Shown here: positions 26,211 through 34,953 of the stretch, piece after piece | Layout of the letters: each line of letters begins with the position of its first letter | Numbering within the stretch: position 1 is the first letter of the stretch | Assembly: GCF_031180885.1 (NCBI RefSeq) | Contig: NZ_JAPSLK010000010.1 | Location: forward strand, 62,001 to 126,000 | Source: Saccharothrix sp. | GTDB lineage: Bacteria > Actinomycetota > Actinomycetes > Mycobacteriales > Pseudonocardiaceae | Direction of reading: 5' to 3' | DNA: 64,000 bases | Made by a program: the position numbers and the translations under genes | The notes under the pieces: model-generated | What the model was told of the DNA's origin: nothing | What the model saw: the letters and a program-made list of their open reading frames with translations, nothing else | Databases searched by the model: none

Positions 26211-27710
26211 TCAGGCGTTGCTCTTCTCCGCCGCGGGCTCCTGGTCGGACGCCGGGGCGGGGCGCACCAGCACCGCCGTCACCACCGCGACGACCACCGT
26301 CGCCACCGCGCTGATCACGCCGACGACGTTCAACCCGGAGGTGAACGCCGACCGGGCCGCCTCGACCACGTCCGCGCCGCCCACGGCCAGCGCGCCGGCC
26401 GCCGACTCCACCGCGTCGGCGGGCATGCCCTCGGGCAGCTCGGACCGGTACACCGCGGTGCCCACGCTGCCCAGCACCGCGACACCGAGCGCCAGGCCGA
26501 ACTCCATGCTCGTCTCCGACATCGCCGCCGCGGACCCGGCCCGCTCGGCGGGCGCGGCGCCCACCACCAGGTCGGTGCCCAGCGCCATCATCGGCCCGAT
26601 GCCCAGGTACACCACGACGAGCCCGGTCACCACCAGCGCGAGGCCGCCGGGACCGTCCACGAACGCCAGCAGCAGGTACCCCACCGCCGACACCGCCAAC
26701 GCCGCCGCGACGAGCCTGCCCGGCGCGACCCGCTTGGCCAGCGCGGGCGCCGCCATCGACGCCACGATCATCGCCACCGCCGAGGGCAGCAGCCACAGCC
26801 CCGCGACCAGCGGCGAGTGGCCCGCGACCAGCTGCAGGTACTGCGTCACGAACAGGTACACCACGCCGACGACCGCCAGACCCACGAGCAGGGCGAGCAA
26901 CGCGCCCAGGAACGCGGGCCGCGCGAACAACCGCACGTCCAGCAACGGGTCCGGCAGCGACTTCTGCCGCCGCACGAACACCGCGGCGAACACCAGGCCG
27001 ACGACGACCGCCGCGATCGCGCCCAGCCCGACGCCGTCCGCCGCGACGACCTTGAGCCCGTAGATCACCGGCAGGATCGCCGCCAGCGACAGCACCACGC
27101 TGAGCAGGTCGAGCCTGCCCGGCTCCGGGTCGCGCGACTCGGGCAGCAGGATCGGCGCGGTCACCAGCAGCACCGCCATCACCGGCACGGCGAGCAGGAA
27201 CACCGAGCCCCACCAGAACAGCTCCAGCAGCGCGCCGCCGATCAGCGGACCCGCGGCCACGCCCGCCGAGAAGCACGCCGCCCACACGCCGATCGCGAGA
27301 CCCCGCTGGCCGGGGTCGTGGAACATGTTGCTGATCAGCGCCAGCGTCGAGGGCATCAAAGTCGCGCCCGCGATGCCGAGCAGGGCCCGAGCGCCGATCA
27401 GCATCGCCGGGTCGGTCGCGTAGGCGGCGGCCACCGACGCCGCGCCGAACGCGAGCGCGCCGATCACGAGCAGCTTCCGGCGGCCGATCCGGTCGCCGAG
27501 CGTGCCCATCGTGATCAGGAAGCCCGCGATCATGAACCCGTACACGTCGATGATCCACAGGGTCTCCGTGGCGCTGGGGCGCAGGTCCGCCCCCAGGTGC
27601 GGCAAAGCCAGGTAGAGCACCGTCGCGTCCACCGACAACAGCAAGGTCGGCAACGCGAGCACGGCGAGCCCGAGCCATTCCCTGGCCCCGGCTCGTTCGG
27701 TGCGTTCCAT
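26211..27710 (-). CDS. 14-TM MFS drug exporter (EmrB/QacA family)
   Basis: This protein of about 499 residues has roughly 14 membrane helices, the DHA2 motif A GTLGDRIGRRKLL and motif C-like GPLIGGALLELFWW. Members export antibiotics by proton antiport. The start is ATG 27710, preceded by AGGGGAAGGAC; an earlier in-frame ATG at 27731 lacks a ribosome site. It lies 90 bp upstream of the SARP gene on the same strand and 36 bp downstream of the imine-reductase-like gene, so the three may share a transcript. The likely role is export of, and self-protection against, the polyketide product. Confidence 0.87.
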   Translation of the reverse strand: MERTERAGAREWLGLAVLALPTLLLSVDATVLYLALPHLGADLRPSATETLWIIDVYGFMIAGFLITMGTLGDRIGRRKLLVIGALAFGAASVAAAYATDPAMLIGARALLGIAGATLMPSTLALISNMFHDPGQRGLAIGVWAACFSAGVAAGPLIGGALLELFWWGSVFLLAVPVMAVLLVTAPILLPESRDPEPGRLDLLSVVLSLAAILPVIYGLKVVAADGVGLGAIAAVVVGLVFAAVFVRRQKSLPDPLLDVRLFARPAFLGALLALLVGLAVVGVVYLFVTQYLQLVAGHSPLVAGLWLLPSAVAMIVASMAAPALAKRVAPGRLVAAALAVSAVGYLLLAFVDGPGGLALVVTGLVVVYLGIGPMMALGTDLVVGAAPAERAGSAAAMSETSMEFGLALGVAVLGSVGTAVYRSELPEGMPADAVESAAGALAVGGADVVEAARSAFTSGLNVVGVISAVATVVVAVVTAVLVRPAPASDQEPAAEKSNA

Positions 27711-27746
27711 GTCCTTCCCCTTCCAGCTCAAGGCAAGTGAGCGTGC

Positions 27747-28625
27747 TCAGTCGGAGTGCGGGTCGCGCAGCACCTCGATCAGGCTCGCGAACCCGTCACC
27801 CGCGTGGCCCCGGCGGATCGCCTGCTCCACCCGGGCCAGCAGGAAGCCCGGCAGGCCGTCGTCGACGCCGCCGGCCCGGCTCGCGGCGAACAGGCGCTCG
27901 ATCACCACTGCCTCGTGGCCGAGCGTCGTGCCGGGGTACTCGCCCCGGTCCACGCCGGCGGTCAGCTCCGGCACCGATCCGACGACCCGCTGCAGCCACC
28001 GCGTGGCGTGCGGCAGGAAGTCGGTGGCGGCCGAGCGCTCGGTCGACACCAGCGAGAGGCCGTGCAGCAGACCTGCCCACGCGCTCCACATCACGCCGAG
28101 CAACGCCATCTCGTACAGCGCGGGCAGACCGACGTCGTCGCCCAGGTACGTGCAGGTGCCGCCCAGCGCCGCCAGCGTCGGCTCGTGCTCCTGGTACAGC
28201 GCCTTCGGACCTCCGTAGAACGTCAGCGTGGTGTCCGCACCCAGCTCTTCGGCGGTCGTGAGGATCGCGCCGTCGAGGTAACCGACGCCCCGCGATGCCG
28301 CCCAGGAAGCGGTGTCGCGGGCCTCTTCCGCGGTGCCCGCCGTGAGGTTCACGACCACCCGGCCGGTGGTGTCGCCCAGCGAGTTGACGATCTCCCGCAT
28401 CGCGCGGTGGTCGACCACGCGGACGACCACCAACGGACTCGCCGACACCGCCTCCACCAGCGTTGCGGCGCGGATCGCGCCGTTGGCCGCCGGCTGGTCG
28501 GGACGCTGGTGGAAGCGGTGCCAGACCGTCGTCCGGTGACCCGCGGCCACGAACGCCCGGGTGAGCGCCGAACCCATCGGCCCGAGGCCGATCACCGTCA
28601 CAGGCGAACGGTCGCCCGCCGTCAT
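27747..28625 (-). CDS. NADP-dependent imine-reductase-like dehydrogenase
   Basis: This 292-residue beta-hydroxyacid dehydrogenase-fold protein has an N-terminal Rossmann domain (VTVIGLGPMGSALTRAF, then TTVWHR, an NADP-type loop) and the helical dimerisation domain with PALYEMALLGVMW. The latter region is typical of actinobacterial imine reductases and related 6-phosphogluconate-dehydrogenase-like enzymes. These reduce cyclic imines or iminium ions. ATG 28625 has a GGAGGGCGG leader. In a cluster with two aminotransferases and an amine oxidase, a role in reducing an imine formed after transamination is attractive but unproven. It is divergent from the AfsR-type regulator. Confidence 0.78.
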   Translation of the reverse strand: MTAGDRSPVTVIGLGPMGSALTRAFVAAGHRTTVWHRFHQRPDQPAANGAIRAATLVEAVSASPLVVVRVVDHRAMREIVNSLGDTTGRVVVNLTAGTAEEARDTASWAASRGVGYLDGAILTTAEELGADTTLTFYGGPKALYQEHEPTLAALGGTCTYLGDDVGLPALYEMALLGVMWSAWAGLLHGLSLVSTERSAATDFLPHATRWLQRVVGSVPELTAGVDRGEYPGTTLGHEAVVIERLFAASRAGGVDDGLPGFLLARVEQAIRRGHAGDGFASLIEVLRDPHSD

Positions 28626-28655
28626 CTCCGCCCTCCTCGTCGTGACGTCGACACC

Positions 28656-28706
28656 CTCTCGCGGACCCCTCCCGATCCCCTCTCGGAGACCTCTCGGGCC
28701 TCTCGG
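28656..28706. repeat. Direct heptamer repeats with 11-bp period (SARP-type sites)
   Basis: CTCTCG-type units begin at 28656, 28669 (CTCCCG), 28680, 28691 and 28700. The spacings 28669 to 28680 to 28691 are exactly 11 bp, the helical phase of SARP binding sites. They lie between the divergent imine-reductase-like and AfsR-type genes. Confidence 0.5.
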
Positions 28707-28769
28707 GGGTGGTCGTGGGCACGCTCTCCGTTACCCGTGACGGTGATCGGGCCCCGTTATGGTGTCTTT

Positions 28770-31700
28770 GTGCGCTTCGGCATCCTGGGGCCCTTGACCG
28801 TCTGGACGGAGGACGACCGCGTCGTCACCGTCCCGGGGGTGAAGGCGCGCACCCTGCTGGCGTGCCTGCTGGCGCACGACGGCGAAGCGGTGTCGGCCGA
28901 CCGCTTGGCCGACGAGCTGTGGGGCGACTCGCCGCCGAGCAACGTGGCCGGCGCCCTGCACACCAAGGTCTGGCAGCTGCGCCGCTCGCTGGAGGACGCC
29001 GAGCCGGGCGCGGGCGAGCTGGTGGTGTCCCGCTCGCCGGGCTACCTGCTGGACGTGCCCGCCGACGCGGTGGACGCGCGCCGGTTCGCCGCGCTGCTGG
29101 CCGCCTCGCACGAGACCACCGACCTGCGGGCGCGGGCGGCGCTGCTGGGCGACGCCCTGGCGCAGTGGCGGGGCCCGGCGCTGGCGGACTTCGCCGACGC
29201 CGAGTTCGCCCGGCCGGTCGTGGCGAGGCTGGAGGAGCTGCGGCTCACCGCCCTGGAGGACCGGGCGGAGGTGATGCTCGGCCTCGGAGAACACGGGCTG
29301 CTGGTCGGCGAGCTGGGTGACCTGCTCGCCCGCCACCCCCTGCGCGAACGGCTGCGTGCCGCGCACATGCGCGCCCTCTACGCGGCGGGCAGGCAGAGCG
29401 AGGCGCTGGCGAGCTTCGACGCGCTGCGGTCGGTGCTGGCGGAGGAACTGGGGCTGGAGCCGAGCGCCGAGCTGGTCTCGCTGCGCCAGAAGATCCTGGA
29501 GCGCGACCTGCGGCTCACGCCCATGCCGTCCCCGATCACGACCGCCGCCCGCCCGCTGACCAACCTGCCCGCGCAGATGACGCCGCTGATCGGCCGGGAC
29601 GCGGCGATCGGCCAGGTCCGGGCGCTGCTGGACGCGAGCAGGCTGGTGACGCTCAACGGCATCGGCGGCGTCGGCAAGACCAGGCTGGCGTTGGCCGCCG
29701 CGGCCGAGGTCGCCGACCTCCACCCGGACGGCGTGTGGCTGGTCGAGCTGGCCGCGCTGGAGTCGCCGGACGGCGTGCTGGAGGTCGTCGCGACCGTGCT
29801 GGGCGTGCGGGACGAGGTGACCGGCGCGGGGCCGCCGATCGCGCTGGCCACGCGGTTGGCCGACGCCTTGCGCACCAAGCAGTTGCTGCTGGTGCTGGAC
29901 AACTGCGAGCACGTGGTCGAGCGGGTCGCGGACGTGGCCGAGATGCTGCTGATGGCCGCGCCCGGCGTGCGCGTCCTGGCCACCAGCCAGGAGCCGCTGG
30001 GCATCGCGGGCGAGCGGGTGTGGACCGTGCCGCCGCTGACGCTGCCCGACGGCGACGGCGAGTCGACGGCGGTGGAGCTGTTCGTGGCGCGCGCGACCGC
30101 GGCGGCGCCGGATTTCGTGCTGGACGAGTCCACTGTGGACGCCGTGCACGCGATCTGCCGGAGGCTGGACGGCATCCCGTTCGCGTTGGAGCTGGCCGCG
30201 ACGAGGGTGCGCGCGTTGGGCGTGCACGAGGTCGCGGCCCGCTTGCGGGACCGCTTCACCCTGCTGACCGTGGGCAGGCGGGGCGCGCCGACGCGGCAGC
30301 AGACCCTGCGCGCGGCGATCGACTGGAGCTGGGAGCTGCTGTCGGACCGGGAACGCGTGGTGCTGCGCCGGCTGTCGGTGTTCAGCGGCGGCTGCCCGTT
30401 GACCGCGGCCGAGGAGGTGTGCGCGGGCGACGGCGTGGGGCAGGACGAGGTGCTGGACCTGGCGGCCAGGCTGGTGGACCGCAGCCTGGTGAGCGCCTCG
30501 GACGTGGCGGGCACGCGCCGGTACCGGCTCCCCGAGTCGGTGGCCGCCTACTGCGCCGAGCGGCTGCGCGAGGCGGGGGAGAGCGACCGGGTGCGGGCCA
30601 GGCACGCCGCCTACCACGCCGACTTCGCCGTGCGGGTGATGGGGCACCTGCGCGGCCCCGACCAGCGCCGGTGGCTCGAGCTGGCCGACGTGGAGGCGGC
30701 CAACCTCCGGGTCGCCCTGGACACGGCGGCCCACCAGGGCCGCGCCGACCTCGCGCTGCGCACGGTCAACGCGCTGGCGTGGTACTGGTTCCTGCGCGGC
30801 AGGCTCGGCGAGGCCACGCGGGCGTTCGCGGCGGCGCTGGCCGTCGAAGGGCCCTCCGACCCGTCGGAACGGGCGAAGGCGCTGGCCTGGCAGGCGGGGT
30901 TCAGCCTGCGCGCGGGCGAGTCGACCTACCCGCTGGAGAACTACGACGAGTTGGCCGACGAGATCGCCGACCCGCTGGGCCGGGCCACGGCGCGCTGGTT
31001 CCTCGGGTTCGCCCGCATCGGGTACGGCGACCAGGACAGCAGCGAGAAGCGCATCGACCGGGCGTTGAGCGAGTTCCGCGCGCTGGACGACCGGTGGGGC
31101 ACGGCGGCGGCGCTGGCCGCGTTGGCGACCCAGGCCGTGCTGCGCGGCGACCTGAGCACGACCCAGCAGTACGGCGAGGAGAGCGCCGCGCTGTTCCGCG
31201 ACGTCGGCGACGGCTGGGGCCAGTTGCAGGCCGGTGACGCGCTGGCGTCGTTGGCCGAGGTGCGCGGCGACTACGACCACGCGGTGCGCGTGCACCGGGA
31301 GGGCCTGCGCATCGCCGAGACGCTGGGACTGTGGTCGGAGGTGTCGACCAAGCTGTCCGGCCTGGCCCGGATCGCGCTGCTCATGGGCGACTACGCGCAG
31401 GCACGCGAGCTGCACGAGCGCGCTATGCGGCTGGCCGCCGAGCAGAGCTTCACCTTCGGCGAGCAGTTCGCCGAGGTGGGGCTGGGGCTGGGCGCGCGCA
31501 GGGAGGGCCGGCTGGACGCGGCCGAGGCGCACCTGCGGCGCTGGCTGGACTGGTGCCGCCAACTGGACGGCGACGTCGGTGAGGCGCTGATCCTGGCCGA
31601 GCTGGGGTTCGTGGCCGAGCAGCGCGGTGACGCGGCGGGCGCGTTGGCGCTGCACCAGGAGGGGTACGCGGTGGCGAAGACCACCGGCGACCCGCGTTCG

Positions 31701-31958
31701 ATGGCGTTGGCGCTGGAAGGCTTGGCGGGCGCTCTGGCGGTGGCGGGCCGGCACGAGGACGCGGCCGTCCTGCTCGGCGCGGCCACCTCGGCGCGCGAGG
31801 CGGCCGGCGCGCCGCTGCCCGCTGCCGAGCGCGGCGACGTGCACCGGATAGAGGCGGCGGTGCGCGCGGTGCTCGGCGACGAGTTCGCGGCCCATCACGC
31901 GCACGGCCGCGCGCTCGACCCCGTCACGGCGCACGCCCTGGTGTGCCCGAACGCCTAG
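28770..31958 (+). CDS. AfsR-family transcriptional regulator (SARP-NB-ARC-TPR)
   Basis: This 1062-residue regulator has a winged-helix domain (residues ~1-95) and a BTAD domain (~100-250). An NB-ARC ATPase (~260-560) has an intact Walker A (GIGGVGKTRLA) and Walker B (LLLVLDNCE). About ten TPR-like helices fill the C-terminal half. GTG 28770 is preceded at 6 nt by TATGGT, a -10-like element, so the message is probably leaderless. It is transcribed toward the tailoring operon, beginning 191 bp before the first aminotransferase. It is the second pathway-type activator in the cluster and, unlike the 23982 regulator, keeps a working P-loop. The 11-bp repeats just upstream suggest control by itself or by the other SARP. 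Confidence 0.9.
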   Translation: MRFGILGPLTVWTEDDRVVTVPGVKARTLLACLLAHDGEAVSADRLADELWGDSPPSNVAGALHTKVWQLRRSLEDAEPGAGELVVSRSPGYLLDVPADAVDARRFAALLAASHETTDLRARAALLGDALAQWRGPALADFADAEFARPVVARLEELRLTALEDRAEVMLGLGEHGLLVGELGDLLARHPLRERLRAAHMRALYAAGRQSEALASFDALRSVLAEELGLEPSAELVSLRQKILERDLRLTPMPSPITTAARPLTNLPAQMTPLIGRDAAIGQVRALLDASRLVTLNGIGGVGKTRLALAAAAEVADLHPDGVWLVELAALESPDGVLEVVATVLGVRDEVTGAGPPIALATRLADALRTKQLLLVLDNCEHVVERVADVAEMLLMAAPGVRVLATSQEPLGIAGERVWTVPPLTLPDGDGESTAVELFVARATAAAPDFVLDESTVDAVHAICRRLDGIPFALELAATRVRALGVHEVAARLRDRFTLLTVGRRGAPTRQQTLRAAIDWSWELLSDRERVVLRRLSVFSGGCPLTAAEEVCAGDGVGQDEVLDLAARLVDRSLVSASDVAGTRRYRLPESVAAYCAERLREAGESDRVRARHAAYHADFAVRVMGHLRGPDQRRWLELADVEAANLRVALDTAAHQGRADLALRTVNALAWYWFLRGRLGEATRAFAAALAVEGPSDPSERAKALAWQAGFSLRAGESTYPLENYDELADEIADPLGRATARWFLGFARIGYGDQDSSEKRIDRALSEFRALDDRWGTAAALAALATQAVLRGDLSTTQQYGEESAALFRDVGDGWGQLQAGDALASLAEVRGDYDHAVRVHREGLRIAETLGLWSEVSTKLSGLARIALLMGDYAQARELHERAMRLAAEQSFTFGEQFAEVGLGLGARREGRLDAAEAHLRRWLDWCRQLDGDVGEALILAELGFVAEQRGDAAGALALHQEGYAVAKTTGDPRSMALALEGLAGALAVAGRHEDAAVLLGAATSAREAAGAPLPAAERGDVHRIEAAVRAVLGDEFAAHHAHGRALDPVTAHALVCPNA

Positions 31959-32001
31959 CGGCTACCTTTCCGGTACCGCGGGTTCAATTTCCACTTCCCG
32001 G

Positions 32002-32020
32002 TAATCGGACGCTCATCGGC
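32002..32020. promoter_or_regulatory. Putative regulator site upstream of the tailoring operon
   Basis: TAATCGG-ACGC-TCATCGG is a pair of similar heptamers with 11-bp phase. It recurs in inverted orientation at 40164-40182 with 17 of 19 bases identical. It lies about 130 bp before the aminotransferase start; a TATATC at 32076 could be the -10 element. Confidence 0.5.
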
Positions 32021-32149
32021 TATTCCCTGGCCGCCCCGTGAACCGGCGATGACCACGGTCCGCCGGCTGGTGGGATATATCTGGCAACCGAGCGCGCCGA
32101 TCCCGGCGCGCGATTTCCTGCCGAACGCCGAACGGAAGTCGAGGACGTC

Positions 32150-33724
32150 ATGAGCCTTTCTCCTGGTGCGCCCGAATTCGCGGACTCCCACCTCATCGGG
32201 ATGCTGGACGGGTTCGGGCTGGCCGTGAAGTACGTCCGAGCCGAGGGCAACACGCTGTACCACGTCGACGGCGAGGGCCGCGAGATCGGCGTCCTCGACC
32301 TGGCCTCCGGCTTCGGCTCGTTGATCCTCGGGCACAACAACCCGCACATCGTCGAGCACGCCAAGCGGTTGCTCGACGAGCGGGTGGCGGTGCACGCGCA
32401 GTTCTCCGGGTACTCCTTCGGCATCGACGTGGCCGCCGCGCTGAACCGGATCATTCGCCGCGAACTCGGCACCGACGAGAAGTTCTACGGCCTGTTCGGC
32501 AACTCCGGCGCCGAAGCGGTCGAGATCGCGATCAAGCACGCCGAGATGGACCGCGGCATGCGGATCACCGAGCTGCTGGAAACCATCGACGGCAACCTGG
32601 AGAAAGCGGCCGAGGCCGTTCGCGGCGGCACCCCGGTGGCCCAGGACGCGCTCCGGGCGCTCGGTGTCGACTCGTTCGAGGCGCTGGCCGCCGAGGTGCG
32701 CCGGCGCAACACCGAGACCTCGCTCCGGCAGCCGCTGTTCCTGGCCCTGGAGGGCGGCTTCCACGGCAAGCTGGTCAGCAGCATCCAGCTCACCTACAAC
32801 TCCGACTTCCGCACCCCGTTCCGGGCGCTGGCCGCGCAGGCCCGGTTCGTGCCGTCCGACCAGGTCGAGCTGGCCGCGAAGATCGTGGAGGAGGAGCGGG
32901 TCGCGCTGCTGGATGTCGTGGTCCGCGACGGCGCGGTGCACCTGGCCGAGCAGGACTTCCCGGTGTTCGGCGCGTTCTTCGCCGAGCCGATCATGGGTGA
33001 GGCGGGCATCAAGCCGCTGTCCGCCGAGACCGTGCGGGCGCTGCGCGAGGTGTGCGACGCGACCGGCATCCCGCTGGTGGCCGACGAGATCCAGAGCGGC
33101 ATGGGCCGCTCCGGCACGTTCTTCGCCTCGGCGCACTGCGGGCTGGTCCCCGACTACATCATCCTGGCCAAGGCGCTGGGCGGCGGCATCGCCAAGACCG
33201 GTGTCGTGCTGGTCCGCGAGTCCCGCTACCGGCAGGACTTCGAGCTGCTGCACACGTCCACCTTCGGCAAGGACGGCTTCTCCAGCCGGATCGCGCTCAA
33301 GCTGCTGGAGCTGCTGGAGGCCGACGACGGCGCCGCCTACCGGCAGGCCGCCGAGCGCGGCGCCAAGGCCAAGGCCGCGATGGAGGCGGTGGCCGCCGAG
33401 TTCCCGGACGTCTTCAAGGAGGTCCGCGGCCGCGGCTTGATGCTCGGCATCCAGTTCCACGGCCAGGAGAACTCCGGCAACGAGGTCTTCCGCGAGTGGG
33501 CCGAGCACCACGTGTTCGCGTTCGCCGTCGCGGGCTACCTGCTGCACGAGAAGCAGATCCGCATCTTCTCCACCGCCAGCAGCCCCGACACGCTGCGGTT
33601 CGAGCCCTCGATCCACATCACCGACGAGGAGATCGACCGGTTCGCCGAAGCGCTGCGCGACGTGGCCCGGATCGTGCGCGCCCAGGACTCCGACGCGCTC
33701 GCCCGCACCGGGACCTCGTCGTGA
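32150..33724 (+). CDS. Class III PLP-dependent aminotransferase
   Basis: This 524-residue protein has the class III layout: GNSGAEAVEIAIKHAE (phosphate-binding loop), an aspartate before the cofactor in VADEIQSGMGRSG, and the Schiff-base lysine K341 in ILAKALGGGIAK. It is longer than usual because of an extra helical segment near residues 140-190. It transfers an amino group to an aldehyde or ketone, probably on the polyketide or on a starter. Its stop overlaps the P450 start (GTGA). A related but shorter paralogue lies at 45745. It is the first gene of a five-gene coupled set of tailoring enzymes. Confidence 0.88.
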   Translation: MSLSPGAPEFADSHLIGMLDGFGLAVKYVRAEGNTLYHVDGEGREIGVLDLASGFGSLILGHNNPHIVEHAKRLLDERVAVHAQFSGYSFGIDVAAALNRIIRRELGTDEKFYGLFGNSGAEAVEIAIKHAEMDRGMRITELLETIDGNLEKAAEAVRGGTPVAQDALRALGVDSFEALAAEVRRRNTETSLRQPLFLALEGGFHGKLVSSIQLTYNSDFRTPFRALAAQARFVPSDQVELAAKIVEEERVALLDVVVRDGAVHLAEQDFPVFGAFFAEPIMGEAGIKPLSAETVRALREVCDATGIPLVADEIQSGMGRSGTFFASAHCGLVPDYIILAKALGGGIAKTGVVLVRESRYRQDFELLHTSTFGKDGFSSRIALKLLELLEADDGAAYRQAAERGAKAKAAMEAVAAEFPDVFKEVRGRGLMLGIQFHGQENSGNEVFREWAEHHVFAFAVAGYLLHEKQIRIFSTASSPDTLRFEPSIHITDEEIDRFAEALRDVARIVRAQDSDALARTGTSS

Positions 33725-34953
33725 CGAGCCGGCTCACCCCGCCGGTCATCGACGTCGAGGGCCGCGACATCCACGGCGAGGCCGAGCGGCTGCGCGCCCT
33801 CGGCCGGGCCGTCGAGGTCGAGCTGCCCGACGGCGTGCTCGTCTGGTTGGTGACCGACCTGGAGCTGGTCAAGCAGCTGCTCACCGACCGGCGGGTGTCC
33901 CGCGACACCTACCGCCACTGGCCTGCCTGGGGCAACGGTGAGAGCGAGCTGGCGAAGACCTGGCCGCTGGCGGTGTGGGTGGCCGACCGCAACATGATCA
34001 CCGCGTACGGCCAGGAGCACACCCGGCTGCGCAAGCTGGTGGCCAAGGCGTTCACCGCCCGCCGCACCGCGGCGATGCGCCCCCGGGTCGAGGCGATCAC
34101 CACCGGGCTGCTGGACCGCCTCGCCGCGCACCCGGCGGGCGAGGTGGTGGACCTGCGCGCGGAGTTCGCCCACCCGCTGCCGGTCGAGGTGATCTCCGAG
34201 CTGCTCGGCATCCCCGGCGAGATCCGCGACGACCTGCTCCACCACGTCCACGCGATCATGGACACCGCGGTCACGGCCGAGCAGGCGCAGCACAACAACA
34301 ACGAGTTGTACCGGCTGCTGCGCGAGCTGGTGGAGATCAAGCGGCGGCGGCCCGGCGACGACGTCACCACCGGCCTGATCCAGGCCCGCGCGGAGGACGG
34401 CGACGGGCTCAGCGAGATCGAGCTGGTCGACACCGTCCTGCTGATGTTCACCGCGGGCCACGAGACCACGGTGAACCTGCTCGACCAGACCATCGCCCTG
34501 CTGCTGACCCACCCCGAGCAGCGCGCCCGCGTCACCGCCGGGACGCTGCCGTGGGAGGACGTGATCGAGGAGTCGCTGCGGCTGGAGGCCCCGTTCACCA
34601 ACCTGCCCATGCGGTACGCGGTGGAGGACATCGAACTCGACGACGTCACCATCCGCCGGGGCGAGCCGATCATGATCGCGTTCGCCGCGGCCGGCCGGGA
34701 CCGGAAGGTGCACGGGCCGGACGCGCACCGGTTCGACCCGGACCGCCCGACCCGTCGCGAGCACGTGGCGTTCGGGCACGGCGCCCACCACTGCCTCGGT
34801 GCGCCGCTGGCCAGGCTGGAGGCCGGGATCGGGCTCCCGGCCCTGTTCGCGCGGTTCCCGCGGGTGGAGCTGGCCGTGCCCGCGACGGAGCTGAAGCCCC
34901 TCGGGTCCTTCATCTCCAACGGGCACGCGAGCCTGCCGGTGAGGTTGGGCTGA
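33721..34953 (+). CDS. Cytochrome P450
   Basis: This 410-residue soluble bacterial P450 has the I-helix AGHETT (residues ~245-250), ExxR at 284-287 (EESLR) and the heme loop FGHGAHHCLGAPLA with the ligand Cys358. All catalytic elements are intact, including the acid-alcohol pair. GTG 33721 overlaps the aminotransferase stop and its own stop overlaps the next ATG (TGATG), so translation is coupled. It likely hydroxylates or epoxidises the polyketide. Electrons must come from a ferredoxin encoded elsewhere, as none is nearby. Confidence 0.93.
   Translation: MTSRLTPPVIDVEGRDIHGEAERLRALGRAVEVELPDGVLVWLVTDLELVKQLLTDRRVSRDTYRHWPAWGNGESELAKTWPLAVWVADRNMITAYGQEHTRLRKLVAKAFTARRTAAMRPRVEAITTGLLDRLAAHPAGEVVDLRAEFAHPLPVEVISELLGIPGEIRDDLLHHVHAIMDTAVTAEQAQHNNNELYRLLRELVEIKRRRPGDDVTTGLIQARAEDGDGLSEIELVDTVLLMFTAGHETTVNLLDQTIALLLTHPEQRARVTAGTLPWEDVIEESLRLEAPFTNLPMRYAVEDIELDDVTIRRGEPIMIAFAAAGRDRKVHGPDAHRFDPDRPTRREHVAFGHGAHHCLGAPLARLEAGIGLPALFARFPRVELAVPATELKPLGSFISNGHASLPVRLG

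Noticed and set aside
28731-31934. 1067-residue leftward frame opposite the AfsR-type gene
   Set aside because: Antisense shadow rich in Gln, Arg and His; the plus-strand frame has clear SARP, NB-ARC and TPR domains.
31959-31981. Imperfect hairpin after the AfsR-type gene
   Set aside because: GCGGCTACC with GGTACCGC pairs only with a bulge and is short; too weak to call a terminator.
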